Of a DNA stretch of 64,000 nt, positions 17,251-28,879 are shown in pieces. Both the position numbers and the translations under genes were made by a program. Each line of letters starts with the position of its first letter. Within the stretch, counting starts at the first letter, position 1. The DNA is from Mesorhizobium sp. Root102 (GTDB taxonomy: Bacteria; Pseudomonadota; Alphaproteobacteria; Rhizobiales; Rhizobiaceae). The notes beneath the pieces were generated by a model. It worked only from the letters and a program-made list of their open reading frames with translations. It was not told the DNA's origin and made no database searches. The stretch is from positions 1,430 through 65,429 of the forward strand of contig NZ_LMCP01000001.1 of assembly GCF_001425625.1 (NCBI RefSeq), written 5' to 3'.

Positions 17251-17388
17251 GGCATGATGTTCGAGGCAGCCGATGATGCAGAGGTTCGCGGCCATCTCGC
17301 CACCTTGCCACTGGTCAAGGCTGGCATGATGGACATTGCCGCAATCGTGCCGCTCAAGCCCTACCCCGGCTTCGGCCCGAAGCACTGA
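17251..17388 (+). pseudogene. C-terminal fragment of a muconolactone-isomerase-like enzyme
   Basis: In one frame the plus strand reads GMMFEAADDAEVRG, then LATLPLVKAGMMD, IAAIVPLKPYPGFG and a TGA stop. This resembles the C-terminus of small ferredoxin-fold proteins of the YciI/muconolactone isomerase type. No start codon, ribosome site or N-terminal half is present. It abuts the LysR remnant on the other strand. One deletion that removed the regulator's DNA-binding domain, the divergent promoter and this enzyme's N-terminus would explain both. Confidence 0.5.
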
Positions 17389-17533
17389 CGGGCACAATCC
17401 GGGGGTGGCGAAGGCGTCACCACCGGATTGACGTGGGTCATCGACAGACTGTGATCGGCCGTCAAGAAACCGTCACACGAAACCGGCTTCGCGCGTGCTA
17501 TGAATCAAGCTTAGGCGACCGCCATGCGGCGCC

Positions 17534-18562
17534 ATGTTCGAAACCTGCATCTGGCACGCGCCCATGGATATTGCTCTCGCCCCGGAAGGCACCGACCTGT
17601 CGCCTTACCTGCCCGACGAGCACGGGTTGTTTTTCATCTACCACTTTACCACCGAAGGCGTGCGAACGAGGGACGCCGCCGCCGCGCACTGGACATGGCG
17701 CAGCTATCAGCTTTCCGACATACGCGCCCGCCATGAGATCGGCGCCGATCAGGCTTTGCCGGCTCAGGTGCGCGAAGCCTTCCTGTCCGCCAGCCATGGC
17801 TGCCATATCGACCTCGAGGACGACTGGCTCTATGGCGACCTGCCGGATCTGCGCCACGACTATTCGGCGGAAGCTGGCGGGCTCGGCCATTTCCGCTTCG
17901 CCCTCAACGGCACGATGCTGGTCGGCGCCCGCAAACAGCCGCTACAGTCGGTCGACAACATCCGCAAGGCGATCGAGAACGGATCGCGCAAGTTCCGCTC
18001 GCCGGCCGAACTGATCGAGGCGGTCGTCGGCCAGTCGTTCGACGGCATGGTGGCCGAACTCGCGGCACTCGGCGACAGTCTCGACGGCATCGAGGATCGC
18101 ATCGTCTGCGACGCATGGCACAATGAGCGGCAATCCCTCGTCGACGCGCGCCGGCACCTGGTGGTGATCCACCGGCAGATGGCGACGCTGACCAATCTGT
18201 TTCGCCATCTCGATCATTCGCACCGCAACGACCTGCCTGACACAATCAACGACATGGCGGCTCGGTTGTCGCACCGTGCGCAGACGCTCCACTATGACGG
18301 CGAACAGCTGCAGGCGCGCGCCCGGCTGCTGCAGGACGAGTTGATGGCCAAGCTGACGACGCAGTCGAACCAGTTGCTCTATGTGCTGTCGGTGATGACG
18401 GCGGTGCTGTTGCCGATGACCATCATCTCCGGCCTGTTCGGCATGAATGTCGGCGGGCTGCCTCTGGTCAACACGCCGATGGGGTTCTGGGTGGTGTCGG
18501 CCGTGTCGATGGTCATCGCGGCGGGTACCTATCTGTTCGTCCGGCGCCTCGGGCGGATGTAA
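17534..18562 (+). CDS. zntB: CorA-family zinc transporter, ZntB-like
   Basis: The protein has 342 residues: a long cytoplasmic N-terminal domain rich in acidic residues and helices, then two C-terminal transmembrane helices. The CorA-family pore signature GMN is in GLFGMNVGGLPL at the end of the first helix. The start region (WHAPMDIALAPEG, then HGLFFIYHF) is like the ZntB branch, which moves zinc across the inner membrane. It converges on the GST gene with four bases between them. Zinc rather than magnesium is inferred from family branch only. Confidence 0.82.
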   Translation: MFETCIWHAPMDIALAPEGTDLSPYLPDEHGLFFIYHFTTEGVRTRDAAAAHWTWRSYQLSDIRARHEIGADQALPAQVREAFLSASHGCHIDLEDDWLYGDLPDLRHDYSAEAGGLGHFRFALNGTMLVGARKQPLQSVDNIRKAIENGSRKFRSPAELIEAVVGQSFDGMVAELAALGDSLDGIEDRIVCDAWHNERQSLVDARRHLVVIHRQMATLTNLFRHLDHSHRNDLPDTINDMAARLSHRAQTLHYDGEQLQARARLLQDELMAKLTTQSNQLLYVLSVMTAVLLPMTIISGLFGMNVGGLPLVNTPMGFWVVSAVSMVIAAGTYLFVRRLGRM

Positions 18563-18566
18563 GCGC

Positions 18567-19250
18567 TCAGACCGCGCGAAAATCCTCGATGATGGTGCCG
18601 GCGGCGGCGACTTCCGCTTCGTGGTCGGGCTCGCGCCAGGTCTCGGCAAGACCAGCCGCATACCATTCGCGCATCGCCGGCAGGGCGAGCAACTGCGCTG
18701 GATAGGCTACAGCCGCACCCTCGAAGGAGAGTCCATAGGACTGTGCGCGAAACGCCACCGGGGCAAAGAAAGCGTCGACGGCGGTGAAATGAGCGCCGGC
18801 CAGAAACGGCCCGCGGAAACGGGCAAGGCCATCGTTCCAGAGGTCGCCGAGGCGGAAGAGATCCTGTTTCAGGGCATCGGACATCGGGAACGGTTTTACG
18901 CGCAGGCCGCAACTCATCGGACAGGCGCCACGCAGTGCGGTGAAGCTCGAATGCATTTCGGCGGCGGCCGAGCGTGCCCAGGCGCGCGCCTTGGCCTCGA
19001 CAGGCCACACGCCATGATGGCGCTCGGCGAGATATTCGGCGATGGCCAGCGAATCCCAGACCGCCCAGCCATCGTCGATCAGGCACGGCACCCGGCCGCT
19101 CGGCGAGAACGACCGGTAGAGGCTCCAGCTCGATCCGGTCGGGAATGGCGTCAGCCGCTCCTCGAATGGGATATCCAGCGCTCGCATCAACACCCAGGGC
19201 CGCAGCGACCATGAGGAATAGTTCTTGTTGGCGATGTGCAGCAGGTACAT
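18567..19250 (-). CDS. Glutathione S-transferase family protein
   Basis: The 227-residue protein has an N-terminal thioredoxin-like domain containing NKNYSSWSLRPWVLM, with serine and tyrosine candidates for glutathione activation, and the cis-proline segment SGRVPCLID. The GSH-binding WDSLAIAEYLAE and a C-terminal helical domain follow. The ATG of MYLLHIA is chosen; a longer open frame upstream is the shadow of rarD. It lies eight bases after rarD, so the two are probably one transcript. Substrate unknown. Confidence 0.9.
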   Translation of the reverse strand: MYLLHIANKNYSSWSLRPWVLMRALDIPFEERLTPFPTGSSWSLYRSFSPSGRVPCLIDDGWAVWDSLAIAEYLAERHHGVWPVEAKARAWARSAAAEMHSSFTALRGACPMSCGLRVKPFPMSDALKQDLFRLGDLWNDGLARFRGPFLAGAHFTAVDAFFAPVAFRAQSYGLSFEGAAVAYPAQLLALPAMREWYAAGLAETWREPDHEAEVAAAGTIIEDFRAV

Positions 19251-19258
19251 CGAAACTC

Positions 19259-20176
19259 CTATCGGGCAGCAGCCCTGCGCGCTGTCGTCAACATCGACCA
19301 GGAATACACCGCCAAGGCTGCCCAGATCAGCGCAAAGGCGATGGCCTGGGTGGTGCCGAAAGGCTCGTCGAAGATCAGCACGGCGATCAGGAACACCATG
19401 GTCGGCGCGATATACTGCATGATGCCGATGGTGGAGAGGCGCAACAGCTTGGCGCCGAAGGCGAACAGCAAGAGCGGTATCGACGTGACCGGACCGCAGC
19501 CGACCAGCAGCGCCATATCGGCACCGCTGCTGGATACGATGTGGTCCTGTCCGGTCGCGATCAGGTAGACGATGTAGCCAAGCGCCGGCACCGACAACAA
19601 AAGCACTTCGAGCAGAAAGCCCTGGCTCGGGCCGATCGGCAGCGTCTTGCGGAAGAAGCCGTAGGCGGCGAAGGAAAACGCCAGCGCCAGCGACACCCAG
19701 GGCAGCTTGCCACCCTCTATGGTCAGCACGGCGACGGCGACGGCCGCCAGCGCCACCGCCGCGATCTGCAGCCGGTCGAGCCGCTCGCCAAGCAGCAGCG
19801 CGCCGACGACGACGCTGACCAGCGGATTGATGTAGTAGCCGAGCGCGGTCTCGACGGTGCGGTCGACCGCGATCGCCCAGACATAGATGCCCCAGTTGAC
19901 CGAGATCAGCGCCGCCGTCAGCGCGGCCATCGCGATGGTGCGCGGCGAACGAAGTGCCGCCTTGAAATCCGCCGTGCGGCCGGCCCAGACCAGAACCGCG
20001 GCGGCGATCGGCACCGACCAGACGATGCGATGGGCAATGACTTCGGCGAGCGGCAGATGAGCGACCGCCTTCATGTAGAAGGGCAACAGCCCCCACAGGA
20101 GATAGGCGCCCAGTGCCAACAGGAAACCGCGCCGGGCCTTCGAATCCGCGTCCAGGGTAATTGCTTCAGTGGCCAT
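19259..20176 (-). CDS. rarD: RarD-type EamA family transporter
   Basis: This is a 305-residue membrane protein of about ten helices. RarD hallmarks are GAYLLWGLLPFYMKAVAHLP near the start, RIVWSVP, then VNWGIYVWAI and the LGYYINPLVSVVVG segment. RarD proteins belong to the DMT superfamily; the physiological substrate is not settled (chloramphenicol sensitivity gave the name). It is the first gene of a pair with the downstream GST. Confidence 0.92.
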   Translation of the reverse strand: MATEAITLDADSKARRGFLLALGAYLLWGLLPFYMKAVAHLPLAEVIAHRIVWSVPIAAAVLVWAGRTADFKAALRSPRTIAMAALTAALISVNWGIYVWAIAVDRTVETALGYYINPLVSVVVGALLLGERLDRLQIAAVALAAVAVAVLTIEGGKLPWVSLALAFSFAAYGFFRKTLPIGPSQGFLLEVLLLSVPALGYIVYLIATGQDHIVSSSGADMALLVGCGPVTSIPLLLFAFGAKLLRLSTIGIMQYIAPTMVFLIAVLIFDEPFGTTQAIAFALIWAALAVYSWSMLTTARRAAAR

Positions 20177-20259
20177 GGGCCAACGCTATGGCCCAGTCAC
20201 CCTGGCAAGACCATCGCAAAGTTCTGATGGATCAATGGACTTTCGCTGATGGTTCAACC

Positions 20260-23304
<3,045 letters not shown>

Positions 23305-23308
<4 letters not shown>

Positions 23309-23796
23309 GATTCTTCCTTTGGCGGCCATTGTTCGGTGTCGTGGTCCGGGTGCTGGTAGGAAACGAGATCGGCCAGATAGGAGGCCGACGACAAGTCAGC
23401 CATGGTGTCCTCGCCCGGTAGTTGCGGGATCGAGTCGACATAGGGCAGCTTTGCCTCGATCCCCCACTGGATCAGCGGCACGATCTCCGCCGGATTGTCG
23501 AACGCACCGATGGCAAGGCCAACGCCGTCCGGCGCAGTGAAGGTCAGCGGCGTGCCGCAATCCGGGCAGAAGCCGCGATCGACATGGTTGGACGAGCGGA
23601 AATATTTCGGCTCGCCACGTGTCCAGTCGAGCCTGGCGCCGCGCACCGAAACCAGCGGCGCGTAAAACGAGCCGAATGCCTTCTGGCACATGCGGCAATG
23701 ACAGACCGAAGCGTCGCCGAGAGCGCCTTCAACGCGAAAGCGCACCGCCCCGCACTGGCAGCCGCCGGTATAGATCGGCCGGTTGTCGAGGCTCAT
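23305..23796 (-). CDS. GFA family protein, paralogue of the next gene
   Basis: The 163-residue product has the same cysteine pattern as its downstream neighbour: GGCQCGAVRF, CHCRMCQKAFGS and FCPDCGTPLTF. The two are similar along their whole length, so a tandem duplication is likely. It lies six bases after the VOC gene and overlaps the second GFA gene by four. A zinc site is expected; the substrate is unknown. Confidence 0.9.
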
Positions 23797-23802
23797 CGCC
23801 GC

Positions 23803-24189
23803 TCACTCCGGGGCATGGCAGACGGCCTCGACATTGTTGCCGTCGGGATCGAAGACGAAGGCGGCGTAGTAGTCAGGGTTATAGTGCGGGCGAAGGCCAG
23901 GACCGCCATTGTCCTTGCCGCCGGCGGCAAGCGCCGCGGCATAAAAGGCTTCGACCTCGGCGCGGCTGCGCGCGGTGAAGGCGACGTGCTGGTGATCCCT
24001 GGGCTTGTCCTTGGCCGAACTCAGCCAGAACACCGGCCGGTCACGGCCATAACCACCAACCTTGGCGCCGCCGGTGTATTCCAGCGGCACCATATAAAGC
24101 AGCGCGGCACCCAGCGGCGCCATCGCCTTGTCGTAGAAAGCCTTCGAAGCGTCGAAATCGGCAACGGTGATGCCGAGATGGTCGATCAT
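23803..24189 (-). CDS. VOC family (glyoxalase/dioxygenase fold) protein
   Basis: This is a 128-residue single VOC module starting [12 protein letters not shown] and ending in [15 protein letters not shown], with the usual His near the N-terminus and Glu near the C-terminus as possible metal ligands. The start ATG overlaps the cysS stop by four bases. It sits between cysS and two GFA genes. The reaction is unknown. Confidence 0.85.
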   Translation of the reverse strand: MIDHLGITVADFDASKAFYDKAMAPLGAALLYMVPLEYTGGAKVGGYGRDRPVFWLSSAKDKPRDHQHVAFTARSRAEVEAFYAAALAAGGKDNGGPGLRPHYNPDYYAAFVFDPDGNNVEAVCHAPE

Positions 24190-25622
24190 CTTTTTACCTC
24201 CCAAGTGGTGATGCGTTCGCCGGTGACCGGGTCTTTGCCATCTTTCAACTGTACACCTTGTGCCAAAAGGTCGTCACGGATGCGGTCGGCCTCGGCCCAG
24301 TTCTTCGCGGCGATGAATGCGAGACGCTTGGCGATTGCCTTGGCGACGTGGTCTTCATCAACCTTCGCCGACGCGACATCGAAGCCAAGGAACAGCAGCG
24401 ACGCCTTCAGCGCAGCCGCCGCGTCGTTGCCGTCCGCTGCCTCGCCAGCCAACTGGGTCAGGACCTGGAAGGCGGCATAGGTGGCGAGATCGTCCGACAA
24501 GGCATCGATGATCTCAACGGGCACCTGCCCTGCCGCCGCCGGCGCGAGGTCCGCCGCTCGCTTCCATTTGCGCAGCGTGTTCTCGGCCTCTTCCAGCTTG
24601 CGCACGGAAAAGTCGATCGGTTCGCGATAATGCGTCATCAGCATCGCCAGCCGCAGCACCTCGCCCGGCCATTTGCGGCCGCCAAAGGTCTCCGTCCCCA
24701 GGAGCTCGTTGATCGAATAGAAATTGCCGAGGCTCTTCGACATTTTTTGCCCTTCGACCTGCAGGAAGCCATTGTGCATCCAGATGTTGGCCATCACGTC
24801 GGTGCCGTGGGCGCAGCGCGACTGGGCGATCTCGTTCTCATGGTGCGGGAAGATCAGGTCGAGGCCGCCGCCATGGATGTCGAACACCTCGCCAAGATAT
24901 GCGGCCGACATCGCCGAGCATTCGATGTGCCAGCCCGGCCGGCCCCTGCCCCATGGCGAATTCCAGCCCGGCTCCTCCGGCGACGACAGCTTCCAGAGGA
25001 CGAAATCGCCGGGATTTTTCTTGTGCGCGTCGACGGCAACGCGAGCACCCGCCTGTTGCTCGCCGAGATTGCGCTTCGACAGCTGGCCGTAGTCAGGCAT
25101 CGATGCTGTGTCGAACAGGACTTCGCCCGCCGCAACATAGGCATGGCCGCGTTCGATCAGGCTTTGAATCAAAGTGATCATGTCGACCTTGCCGTCGGCG
25201 CGAGGCTCGACGAATTCGGTGGCGCGCGGTTCGACCGTCGGCTCCAGGCAGCCGAGAACCGCCACGTCCCTGTGGAACTGATCGGCGGTCTTTTCGGTGA
25301 CCCGCCGGATCGCCTCGTTGAGCGACAGTTTTCCCGAAGAAATCTCGGCGCCGAAATCACGCAGCGCGCGGGCGTTAATCTTGTCATCGACATCTGTGAT
25401 GTTGCGCACATACGTGACGTGCGCCTCGCCATAGACTTGGCGCAACAAACGGAACAGCACGTCGAAGACGATCACCGGCCTGGCATTGCCGATATGGGCA
25501 AAGTCGTAGACCGTCGGACCGCAGACATACATGCGCACGTTGTCTGGATCGATCGGAACGAAATCCTCTTTCGTCCGCGTCAGCGTGTTGTAGAGGCGCA
25601 GGCCCTGCGATGCGTCGGACAT
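24186..25622 (-). CDS. cysS: Cysteine-tRNA ligase
   Basis: The 478-residue class I synthetase charges tRNA-Cys in the cytoplasm. It has the HIGH-type motif in [11 protein letters not shown], the KMSKS loop near residue 292 ([11 protein letters not shown]), and the zinc-site cysteines, including CGPTVYD and WHIECSAMS. The length is normal. It is the first gene of a six-gene minus-strand run with near-continuous four-base overlaps, so the downstream genes are probably expressed with it. Confidence 0.96.
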   Translation of the reverse strand: MSDASQGLRLYNTLTRTKEDFVPIDPDNVRMYVCGPTVYDFAHIGNARPVIVFDVLFRLLRQVYGEAHVTYVRNITDVDDKINARALRDFGAEISSGKLSLNEAIRRVTEKTADQFHRDVAVLGCLEPTVEPRATEFVEPRADGKVDMITLIQSLIERGHAYVAAGEVLFDTASMPDYGQLSKRNLGEQQAGARVAVDAHKKNPGDFVLWKLSSPEEPGWNSPWGRGRPGWHIECSAMSAAYLGEVFDIHGGGLDLIFPHHENEIAQSRCAHGTDVMANIWMHNGFLQVEGQKMSKSLGNFYSINELLGTETFGGRKWPGEVLRLAMLMTHYREPIDFSVRKLEEAENTLRKWKRAADLAPAAAGQVPVEIIDALSDDLATYAAFQVLTQLAGEAADGNDAAAALKASLLFLGFDVASAKVDEDHVAKAIAKRLAFIAAKNWAEADRIRDDLLAQGVQLKDGKDPVTGERITTWEVKR

Positions 25623-26013
25623 TCGTGCCTTCCCGGTTCAGAACTCAATTTGGATGGAGCCAGCCTGCGCGAGACGCAAATCAGGCTCCAGCCTGCTGGC
25701 CGGGGCGTTTGTCCAATCTGGGGAAAGATGAGGCGAAAACGTCCGGACCAGCGCGAGGCTAGCCAATAATGCAAATGCCACAAATGGCGAAAGACGTTTT
25801 CATGGGCGGCTTTATCGCCTTGGCTTGTGTTGCCGTCAAGTCGCAAGTTTCGGCAAAAACGTCGCTGGATCACAGGTAATGGCCCAGTGAAACATTTTAT
25901 TAAACATGTCGGCACAGTCATGAAACATTCGTCGGCTAGATCAGCAGGCGTCACGATTTGGTCAGAATCGGCCATCAAACGCAGACACGAAAATGTTACC
26001 TGGGAAGAGAGAC
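25623..26013. other. Intergenic region between cysS and a small gene
   Basis: This divergent spacer of about 390 bases must hold the cysS operon promoter. It is locally A/T-rich around 25885-25930, where TGAAACATT occurs twice. I see no certain promoter, riboswitch or RNA gene, and the open frame across it on the minus strand has no family resemblance. Confidence 0.4.
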
Positions 26014-26169
26014 ATGCCCCGAAGCAAGCAAGAAGCCAACCGCGCCAAGCAACCGGCGCTGGCCAACCACTATCGCGCAATCGGTCCGGCCGCTATCGTC
26101 GCCGCCCTTCTCCACACCGCGAAGAAGAAGAAGCCGGCACAGAAGATCGTATCGCCCCGCGCCGCCTGA
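26014..26169 (+). CDS. Small basic protein, 51 residues, unknown
   Basis: An ATG with GGGAAGAGAG five to eight bases upstream opens a 51-codon frame. The product is MPRSKQEANRAKQPALANHY followed by a short hydrophobic stretch (IGPAAIVAALLHTA) and a Lys-rich tail with four consecutive lysines. The basic composition could suit nucleic-acid or membrane-surface binding, but no family is recognised. Support is a good ribosome site, a compact frame and its position in a gap between two genes. Confidence 0.5.
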   Translation: MPRSKQEANRAKQPALANHYRAIGPAAIVAALLHTAKKKKPAQKIVSPRAA

Positions 26170-26240
26170 AGCGGTGTGCGGCCGGCGCCAAAGGCGCCTG
26201 GCATGAGGGCGCTGACAGGCGCTTCTGAAGAACAGCTGAG

Positions 26241-27002
26241 CTAGAACAACGTCATCTGACTGTGGTCCGTGCCGGGCTTCTGGCGCTTGGCCTTCTCGGG
26301 CTCCGGCCCGATCTCGCCCCGCTCCTGAGTTTCCGGTCCAATGTTGGCGACCTTGTTGACGAGGTCGGAGACGGGAATTGCCTCGAAGAAACCAAGCTGC
26401 GCCGGCCGCAACAGGTCGGCGACATCGCGCGGCTCGAGCGTGCGGCAATCCAGCCAGCGGGCGAAATCCCTTGGATCGATCACTACCGGCATGCGGTCGT
26501 GGATGTGGGCGATGTCCGCATTGGCGTTGATGGTCAGGATGGCGCCGGTGTCCATTTCCGAACCGCCCGGCTCGGCATAGGTCTCGATCAGGCCGGCGAA
26601 GGCGACCAACCCGCCATGCCTTGGGCGTATCCAGTAGGGTTGCCCCTTCTTGCCGCCGGTTTGCCGCCACTCGTAGAAGCCGGAGGCCGGCACCAGCGCA
26701 CGGCGATGGCGCATGGCCGCCTTGAACGAGGCCTTTTCGGCGGCGCCCTCGGAGCGCGCGTTGAACAGCAGTGGAAACTCGCGTGTGTCCTTGACCCAGG
26801 TCGGGATCAGCCCCCAGCGAACCAGCATTGGCCGCCGGTCCGGCAGATTCGAGCCCCGCGCCCGCTGGGGGCCGGCGGTCACCATCAGGATCGGCTGCGT
26901 CGGGGCGATGTTGTAGCGCGCCGGGAAATCCTCAAGCCCCGCCAGATCCAGAAAGGCGGCGGCCTGATCCGGCGTCGCGGTCAAGGCAAAACGTCCGCAC
27001 AT
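26241..27002 (-). CDS. SOS response-associated peptidase (HMCES/YedK)
   Basis: The 253-residue SRAP-domain protein covalently links to abasic sites in single-stranded DNA through Cys2. The start is set by that residue: the ATG of MCGRFAL at 27002, not the longer frame. Other active-site landmarks are NIAPTQP, GFYEWRQTGGKKGQPYW with the Glu, and HDRMPVV with the His. It protects stalled forks from abasic-site damage in the organisms studied. Confidence 0.94.
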   Translation of the reverse strand: MCGRFALTATPDQAAAFLDLAGLEDFPARYNIAPTQPILMVTAGPQRARGSNLPDRRPMLVRWGLIPTWVKDTREFPLLFNARSEGAAEKASFKAAMRHRRALVPASGFYEWRQTGGKKGQPYWIRPRHGGLVAFAGLIETYAEPGGSEMDTGAILTINANADIAHIHDRMPVVIDPRDFARWLDCRTLEPRDVADLLRPAQLGFFEAIPVSDLVNKVANIGPETQERGEIGPEPEKAKRQKPGTDHSQMTLF

Positions 27003-27130
27003 AGTCGATTGGCGCCCTTCGAATGGTTCGGGTTTGAAAGTGGTGATGCAACCGGCGTTGCGCAACCGCTAAAGCTTCCCCATGCTGGGCGGTCCACAAC
27101 AGACCTGCCTTCACGCCTGATCGGGAATCC

Positions 27131-27613
27131 ATGAACGAAGCGCGCAAGACACTCCCGGCAGTCTCGGTCGCCGTCGTGCGCGCAGACACCGTGCTTTTGG
27201 TCAAGCGAGCCCGGCAACCCTCACAAGGGCTCTATGCCTTTCCGGGCGGCAAGGTCGAGCCCGGCGAAACGCTGGAGCAGGCAGCCGCCCGTGAACTGCA
27301 GGAAGAGACCGGCCTGCGGGCCGCCGATTATCGACCGCTTCGCGAAATCCATATCGACGGCAGAGATGACAGCCACCCGGTCGATTATCAGCTCACGGTC
27401 TTCGGCGCCGCCTATGCCGGCGGCGAGGCAGTGGCCAGCGACGACGCCGAGACGGCCGCATTCTATACGCTCAGTGAAATGAAGGCATTGCCGCTTGCCG
27501 GCTCGGTGTTCGCCGTTGCGGAGGACTTGTTGTTGGCCCTCGGCGGAAACGCCCGTGGCGGTCCTGAAAATCGCCTTGCGGGTGACAAATTGTTTCGCCA
27601 CAAAGACTTATGA
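27131..27613 (+). CDS. Nudix hydrolase
   Basis: The product has 160 residues. The Nudix box is complete: GGKVEPGETLEQAAARELQE followed by ETGL, matching GX5EX7REUXEEXGU, so it should hydrolyse a nucleoside diphosphate linked to another group with Mg2+. The N-terminal VSVAVVRADTVLLVKR is typical of MutT/ADP-ribose pyrophosphatase-like members. The substrate is not evident. It is divergent from the SRAP gene and followed by a small triple inverted repeat. Confidence 0.93.
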   Translation: MNEARKTLPAVSVAVVRADTVLLVKRARQPSQGLYAFPGGKVEPGETLEQAAARELQEETGLRAADYRPLREIHIDGRDDSHPVDYQLTVFGAAYAGGEAVASDDAETAAFYTLSEMKALPLAGSVFAVAEDLLLALGGNARGGPENRLAGDKLFRHKDL

Positions 27614-27629
27614 TGTTTGGCCAAGCCAG

Positions 27630-27696
27630 AACGGCTTGCACCGTTCGGCAAACGGCTAGCGCCATTAGGTAGACCACAACGGTTTACGCCGTTGGG
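27630..27696. repeat. Three spaced copies of an AACGG-N6-CCGTT motif
   Basis: Inverted repeats AACGG-N6-CCGTT (27630-27645), AACGG-N6-CCATT (27651-27666) and AACGG-N6-CCGTT (27678-27693) follow one another between the Nudix and TIGR02301 genes. They could be regulator binding sites for the downstream gene or a degenerate minisatellite. Confidence 0.5.
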
Positions 27697-27708
27697 TAGA
27701 GAAGGCTT

Positions 27709-28086
27709 ATGAACCGTCCATCCATGCTCCTCGCAGTGTGTCTTGCCGTCAGCACGGCCATTTCGATACGGCCTACGTTCAGCGCCGAGTCGCCGTTCGA
27801 GCCGGGCCTGATGCGATTGGCGGAGGTTCTGGGGTCGCTGCATTTCCTGCGCAATTTGTGCGGAGAGAAGGGCGACCAGTGGCGTGTCGAGATGCAGAAG
27901 CTGCTCGATTCGGAAAATCCGGACGCGGAGCGGCGCGCCCGCTTCATCGCCAGCTTCAATCGCGGCTACCGCTCCTTCGGCGGCACCTATACGCGGTGCA
28001 CGCCCTCGGCGACCGAAGCCATCAGCCGTTACATGAAGGAAGGCGAGACGCTGTCGCGCGACATCGCCTCGCGTTACGGCAACTAG
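27709..28086 (+). CDS. TIGR02301 family secreted protein
   Basis: The product is a 125-residue protein with a signal peptide (cleavage likely after TFSA, about residue 26) and two cysteines (NLCGEK and YTRCTPS) that may pair in the periplasm. Features such as RLAEVLGSLHFLRNLCG and RARFIASFNRGYRSFGGTY fit the TIGR02301 family of alphaproteobacteria, which has no assigned function. GAGAAGG precedes the ATG. The TAG stop is immediately followed by a RIME-like element. Confidence 0.85.
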   Translation: MNRPSMLLAVCLAVSTAISIRPTFSAESPFEPGLMRLAEVLGSLHFLRNLCGEKGDQWRVEMQKLLDSENPDAERRARFIASFNRGYRSFGGTYTRCTPSATEAISRYMKEGETLSRDIASRYGN

Positions 28087-28193
28087 GCATGTCGCCCAAA
28101 AGTGCGCAGCGGTTTTGGGACAACGACATGCATAAAATAAAAAGCCTGAAGCGCGTCGCCTGATTCCGATCAAACGCGACATGCTTCAGGCGT
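28087..28193. repeat. RIME-like palindromic element, family B, long form
   Basis: GCATGTCGCCCAAAAGTG and CGGTTTTGGGACAACGACATGC form the first hairpin. AAGCCTGAAGCG with CGACATGCTTCAGGCG forms the second. This two-hairpin layout matches the RIME1 class of rhizobial intergenic elements. It starts at the TAG stop of the TIGR02301 gene. On the minus strand the second hairpin is followed by TTTTTATTTT, so it may also terminate leftward transcription. Confidence 0.8.
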
Positions 28194-28550
28194 TCCGGCG
28201 GCTCATCAACAACTATCAGGACCATTGATGGCGACGACTGAGATATCCGGCTTGTGCCAGGCGATATCTTGGTGCAATCCTTATGTTGCACTTCTGCAAC
28301 AGTATTAACGAAACCTTACCGCGCGAAAGCGGAATTAACTCAAACTGAAGGTTTTCGCCCCGCAGGCCGCCCCAATCGGCTAAGTTTGACTCGAGCTGAA
28401 CGCAGCTTCGCACAAGGCAATCGGGCTTTGTAAAAGACGATCAAAAAAATGTCGTATTTACAAATACTTAATTGTCCCTTCGTGTGAAATGAACAGATCA
28501 GGCCTGATCCACATCGACGGATCGCTGCTTGAAAGGGTGGACATTCGCTT
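28194..28550. other. A/T-rich intergenic region with two palindromes
   Basis: This 357-base spacer holds the inverted repeats GTTGCA-cttc-TGCAAC (28285-28300) and GTATTT-ac-AAATAC (28454-28467). Either could be an operator for the small gene at 28551. It is more A/T-rich than its neighbours. No gene is supported in it. Confidence 0.45.
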
Positions 28551-28808
28551 ATGGAACATGGTGTCAACGACATCGACGCGCTGGTCAGGGAAGAAAAACG
28601 CCTGACCGCCGTGGAAAGCCACAGCGAGGCCTGGGCGGAAGGTCTCTCCGCCGGCATAGAGCCCGAGATCATTGCCGAAGCAGCACTCGAAACCGCCTTC
28701 GGCGAGATGTTGCGTGCCAATGGCGAGACCTCGGCCCTTGCCCTGCTCGACCGTATGCGTGAAAAGGTGATTGCTGGCGCCTTCGAGCCTGAACGGCTGC
28801 GGCACTGA
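28551..28808 (+). CDS. Small hypothetical protein, 85 residues
   Basis: This acidic, mostly helical soluble protein (MEHGVNDIDALVREEKRL, then EAWAEGLSAGIEPEIIAEA and LALLDRMREKVIAG) has no signal peptide or membrane segment. I do not recognise a named domain, though the codon use and compact frame look real. It is preceded by a palindrome-containing spacer and followed by a secreted unknown protein. Confidence 0.65.
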   Translation: MEHGVNDIDALVREEKRLTAVESHSEAWAEGLSAGIEPEIIAEAALETAFGEMLRANGETSALALLDRMREKVIAGAFEPERLRH

Positions 28809-28879
28809 ACCGACGTCCGGTTCTTTGACGGCAAAAATGCCGCTCGGGCGTCATGCCCGGAAGCAGGGAGAGACGGGCA

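Noticed and set aside
18567..20096. 509-codon frame joining GST to upstream sequence
   Set aside because: The part upstream of 19250 overlaps rarD in another frame and lacks homology; GST begins at MYLLHIA.
25580..26080. 166-codon minus-strand frame upstream of cysS
   Set aside because: It overlaps the cysS start and the small gene on the other strand, with no family features or ribosome site.
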